Assembly (NCBI GenBank): GCA_045657665.1
Contig: JAZOTN010000020.1
Location: 186,001-250,000, forward strand
Direction: 5' to 3'
Source: RUG12461 sp045657665
GTDB taxonomy: Bacteria > Bacillota > Clostridia > Lachnospirales > Lachnospiraceae
DNA: 64,000 bases
Shown: positions 61,588 through 64,000 of the stretch, in pieces
How positions within the stretch are numbered: the stretch's first letter is position 1
Layout of the letters: every line of letters starts with the position of its first letter
Made by a program: the position numbers and the translations under genes
The notes under the pieces: model-generated
Seen by the model: only the letters and a program-made list of their open reading frames with translations
What the model was told of the DNA's origin: nothing
Databases searched by the model: none

Positions 61588-61606
61588 CATGCGGCAAAGC
61601 CGCATG
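61588..61606. repeat. Small perfect hairpin
   Basis: CATGCGGC-AAA-GCCGCATG, 8-bp perfect stem, 28 nt after the stop of the GNAT-like remnant. It may be a leftover terminator. The rest of the 210-nt gap between 61424 and 61633 is the promoter above and undistinguished sequence. Confidence 0.5.
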
Positions 61607-61633
61607 GCGCTAATGCGACGCCCCCTTTAGATT

Positions 61634-62045
61634 TTAAACCACCATCGGTAAGATTAATGCATATTCGTCTCCCTCCGGAAGTTTTCCAAACTCCGGCAGA
61701 AAGATATGCTCTCCGCCGCTGATGATATGTAAGATACAGAGCGATCGCTCCGGAAAGATAAAGTCATAAGTAATGCGAAGCTCTTCCTCGTCCGTAAATA
61801 CCAGAAGGCCCTCACCCTCCGAAAGCTCCGAGGAAAGTCCGAGCTCAGCAATGATCTCCTGCAGCTTTTCAAGTCTCTCCTGACGGAACTGCACCGCGCC
61901 TGTCTCATCCTCTTCCATGCCGAACAAAAGGCACTCACAGGATACCGCTCTCCCGTATGGATGATGAACTTCTGAAACTCCCTGATGAGTCCCGTGGCGA
62001 CGCCATTCCGCCGCGCCTCCGGGATGGAAAGGCCGCTTGAAAATT
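61634..62045 (-). pseudogene. GNAT-like remnant, truncated and frameshifted
   Basis: The minus strand reads GLSIPEARRNGVATGLIREF with R-x-N-G-V-A (GNAT coenzyme A loop) from ~62040, then shifts frame near 61930 (TGCCTTTTGTTCGG) into CLLFGMEEDETGAVQFRQER and continues open to a stop at 61634 (LPEFGKLPEGDEYALILPMV). The N-terminal part is missing: coding similarity stops where the REP-linked repeat begins (~62046). It looks like a relative of the tandem GNAT-like genes, broken by insertion or recombination. The 97-aa frame from 61927 alone could still be translated. Confidence 0.65.
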
Positions 62046-62072
62046 TAATCTTTTTTTCTTTTCTACAGGGAA

Positions 62073-62117
62073 ATGATAGCACAGAAAACGCGCTGTGATG
62101 TGTCACTTGTGTGTCAC
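62073..62117 (-). promoter_or_regulatory. Duplicate of TGTCAC-box element (degenerate -10)
   Basis: TGTCAC at 62101-62106 and 62112-62117, with TATCAT (62078-62073) in place of the TATAAT of the copy at 40265-40309. Sequence around it is nearly identical to that copy over ~75 nt. It now faces the GNAT-like remnant. Confidence 0.55.
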
Positions 62118-62135
62118 CTTGAGGGAGGGGGTAGT

Positions 62136-62193
62136 GAGACAGGGGACAGTTCTGTGTCGCTTTAAAATGCGACGCAGAACTGTCCCCTGTCTC
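62136..62193. repeat. REP-like long hairpin, second copy
   Basis: 25-nt arms (62136-62160, 62169-62193), one mismatch, loop TTTAAAAT, with GGGGACAGTTCTG in the stem. Same loop and stem tip as 40330-40407. It lies 11 nt after the stop of the small membrane protein gene and may act as its terminator. Confidence 0.8.
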
Positions 62194-62204
62194 CTCATTA
62201 ACAA

Positions 62205-62591
62205 TCAGTAATCTTCTTCGTCATTATTTCCTTTATTGTTTCTGCCGGAAGAATCAACATATCCGTCAACCTTCTTAAGGATTGTAAAATGGAAAACAAG
62301 TATAACAATAATAATGATAACAACGGGAACTATCGTTATAAGAACACGTACTGTACTGTCCTCGATTGATGATAATACATTCATAACGCCCATTTTATTT
62401 AACAGAATAAATACCTCGTATGCCGCAAATGCCAAAAAAGCAATTCCCGAAACAATTGAATATTTAGCAAGAGATTCTTCCGTATATCTCCCAATATTTC
62501 TGTTATGACCACCATTCTTTTTGACAATCATAATAATTCCTTCGTACAGGAACAACACAACAATCACAATATCAATAATATAATCTGACAT
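62205..62591 (-). CDS. Small membrane protein of permease operon
   Basis: A 128-residue protein starting at ATG 62591 (AGGAGG with 6-nt spacing; TTG 62597 is unlikely). Three membrane segments: IIDIVIVVLFLYEGIIMIVK, YSIVSGIAFLAFAAYEVFIL, and VLITIVPVVIIIIVILVFHF. Hydrophilic C-terminus. It starts 10 nt after the ABC-permease gene and shares its AT-rich composition. Not recognised; probably an accessory subunit or a downstream passenger. Confidence 0.75.
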   Translation of the reverse strand: MSDYIIDIVIVVLFLYEGIIMIVKKNGGHNRNIGRYTEESLAKYSIVSGIAFLAFAAYEVFILLNKMGVMNVLSSIEDSTVRVLITIVPVVIIIIVILVFHFTILKKVDGYVDSSGRNNKGNNDEEDY

Positions 62592-62601
62592 AATCAACCT
62601 C

Positions 62602-64000
62602 CTAAAATCTTAATGTTCTTATTTTTTTCTCACCTTTCTTAATAACAGACCGTCTAAGTACCACCATAAGCACAACCAGAATAATCGTAATAACAGCAGG
62701 AATAATAAGCATCAATAACGGTTTATCATCTGGAAAGACAGTCGTTGCATAAATCATTGCCCCCACCATTGCAAATGCTGCTGCTAGATACAAGAAAATT
62801 AATCCGCCGCTGTTTTTCTCTGTTGCGCTCTTCTCATTATCCCAATTGACCGTTGCCTTTTTATATCCCGTTAACATATCCGCATATATAAACACCTCCA
62901 CAGTAACAAAAGTCATGACAACCGGAATGATTGCATAATAAACAGGTACATGAAATATGATATCTAAAACAACAGCTATGATCGCCACATAAACCGTTGT
63001 AGAAATCTGATGGATCCTCTCGGCAATGGAAAGTTTGGCTTTAATCTGTGATGCATAAGATACCGGTATTTGCTTCATCACAGGGAAAGAATTGCCTTCT
63101 CTGGACAATGAAGAATACGCAATTGTGGAATAAAGCATCGGTAGAATAAGGATGATAAAAAGCAGTGCCGCAGTAATATAGAGCGTGAATTTAATATGTA
63201 AAAATGTCTGCGATACTGTATTTGCTTCCTCAGCGAATATCACCGCAAAAGATGGCGCTGTCGTTCTGAATAATACGATCGCGAGTATGGGCCACAGGAA
63301 TCCAACAACAAAATTATTAAGAGAATAAGTCGGATTTCTGCTGACCATTTTAAACTCTTTGCTTATCAACGCTTTCAGTGCATCTTTTTTCGTACTGGCT
63401 TTACGAATCGCCTCATCATCCAGTATCCTGCCACCAATGGTTGTATTTTGCATATTAAGTGCACCTTGCAAATATAATGACTTCGCAACGATGACAAATA
63501 TGAATACCGTACCAGCCATAATTGCCAAATCAATCAGAAGGCTTACGATGTTGCTGCCAACAATAAAATCAACAAGAAAACCTGATACGGGCACAACATA
63601 TTTCATTTTAGAACCGACTTCAGATACCTTCGTTATGAGAGATACTGTATCTACATTGTTATTGTCACCACTGGATAAATAAAAGTATATGCAAATCAAC
63701 AAGAAGGCCGCTATAATCCCTATGTATCGAAGTACATCCATGTTTCTGAAAAGTTTAACAAAACTCATGATCAGAATAATGACCGTCGCTGTGATAAGCG
63801 TTACAAACAACGGATCCAATATCAACTCAAGGACAACAGCTATCCATTCCATTGCACCGGCATGTTTCACCAGAGAATAGCCCAGATTAATCGGTACAAA
63901 AAACACAAGACCTATTCCGTATGCCATTTTGAGAAATGACATGATTCTAAGAATTACAATTTCAAAAGAAGAAAGAGGCATGGTGATCAGAAGTTCAATA
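62602..64000 (-). CDS. ABC-2-type transporter permease, 5' end outside window
   Basis: The frame stays open to the window edge. It contains IELLITMPLSSFEIVILRIM, the ELLxxLPIS-x-x-EIV segment typical of ABC-2-type permeases, so the true start is upstream. At least nine membrane segments follow over ~465 residues, with a second copy of the motif (NSFPVMKQIPVSYASQIKAK) near residue 300. Substrate unknown; the ATPase gene should lie just beyond the window. Base composition is lower in GC than the rest, marking a boundary of the eCIS-linked region. Confidence 0.82.
   Translation of the reverse strand, partial: IELLITMPLSSFEIVILRIMSFLKMAYGIGLVFFVPINLGYSLVKHAGAMEWIAVVLELILDPLFVTLITATVIILIMSFVKLFRNMDVLRYIGIIAAFLLICIYFYLSSGDNNNVDTVSLITKVSEVGSKMKYVVPVSGFLVDFIVGSNIVSLLIDLAIMAGTVFIFVIVAKSLYLQGALNMQNTTIGGRILDDEAIRKASTKKDALKALISKEFKMVSRNPTYSLNNFVVGFLWPILAIVLFRTTAPSFAVIFAEEANTVSQTFLHIKFTLYITAALLFIILILPMLYSTIAYSSLSREGNSFPVMKQIPVSYASQIKAKLSIAERIHQISTTVYVAIIAVVLDIIFHVPVYYAIIPVVMTFVTVEVFIYADMLTGYKKATVNWDNEKSATEKNSGGLIFLYLAAAFAMVGAMIYATTVFPDDKPLLMLIIPAVITIILVVLMVVLRRSVIKKGEKKIRTLRF

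Noticed and set aside
1..64000. tRNA or rRNA genes
   Set aside because: I saw no cloverleaf with a GTTCGA-type T-loop in a proper setting; the GTTCG motifs are in the leader hairpins. A dedicated search would be needed to exclude them fully.

Overview
The window holds most of an extracellular contractile injection system (eCIS, a phage-tail-like particle) with a large accessory region. Every gene I accept is on the minus strand, so reading order runs from high to low coordinates. Base composition is about 50% GC up to ~62.1 kb and clearly more AT-rich beyond. Strong AGGAGG-type ribosome sites, classical signal peptides, SpoIIE-type phosphatases and a SpoIIAA-like STAS protein point to a Gram-positive Firmicute, perhaps a Lachnospiraceae-like Clostridium. 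I cannot name the species. There is no terminase, portal, capsid or integrase (against a prophage) and no TssJ/L/M-like gene (against a classical type VI system).

Layout. (1) 64.0-62.2 kb: an AT-rich ABC-2-type permease (5' end outside the window) and a small membrane protein, probably the flank of the locus. (2) 62.2-61.4 kb: a REP-like hairpin, a broken acetyltransferase-like remnant and a promoter with 11-bp direct repeats. (3) 61.4-40.4 kb: cargo and control genes. These are a Q-rich papain-like protein (1242 aa), a 2131-aa protein with a UbiB/ABC1 kinase-like domain, a Q-rich protein with a GHSRGG lipase-type motif, several GNAT-like proteins, three SpoIIE/PP2C phosphatases (one fused to an RsbW-like ATPase domain) and a STAS antagonist. 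(4) 40.1-19.9 kb: an envelope module. It has a protein with an eCIS-associated N-terminal domain and an Ig-like C-terminus, a putative pseudokinase membrane protein, a degenerate cyclase-like receptor, a membrane-anchored MORN protein, a secreted TolC-like coiled-coil protein and two huge related secreted coiled-coil proteins. (5) 19.8 kb to the left edge: the particle operon. Its order is DUF4255 tail terminator, unknown 259-aa protein, PAAR-like DUF4280 tip, sheath, tube, tail chaperone with a probable -1 frameshift extension, a tube-like protein with long W-containing repeats, a coiled-coil protein, two Pvc7-like tube adaptors, separate hub and spike proteins, gp25-like wedge and two large baseplate proteins, the last running off the window.

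How it fits together (inference). The particle operon makes the contractile tail. The membrane and secreted module may anchor the particle, release it, or carry it through a Gram-positive envelope. The phosphatase/STAS/ATPase set looks like a partner-switching circuit that could gate expression or firing. The large proteins with Gln-rich N-termini are the best effector candidates.

The least explained parts are: the 868-aa tube-repeat protein; the frameshift chaperone; a family of long leader hairpins with a shared ~20-bp core upstream of several genes; and tandem TGTCAC repeats one helical turn apart upstream of TATAAT boxes.
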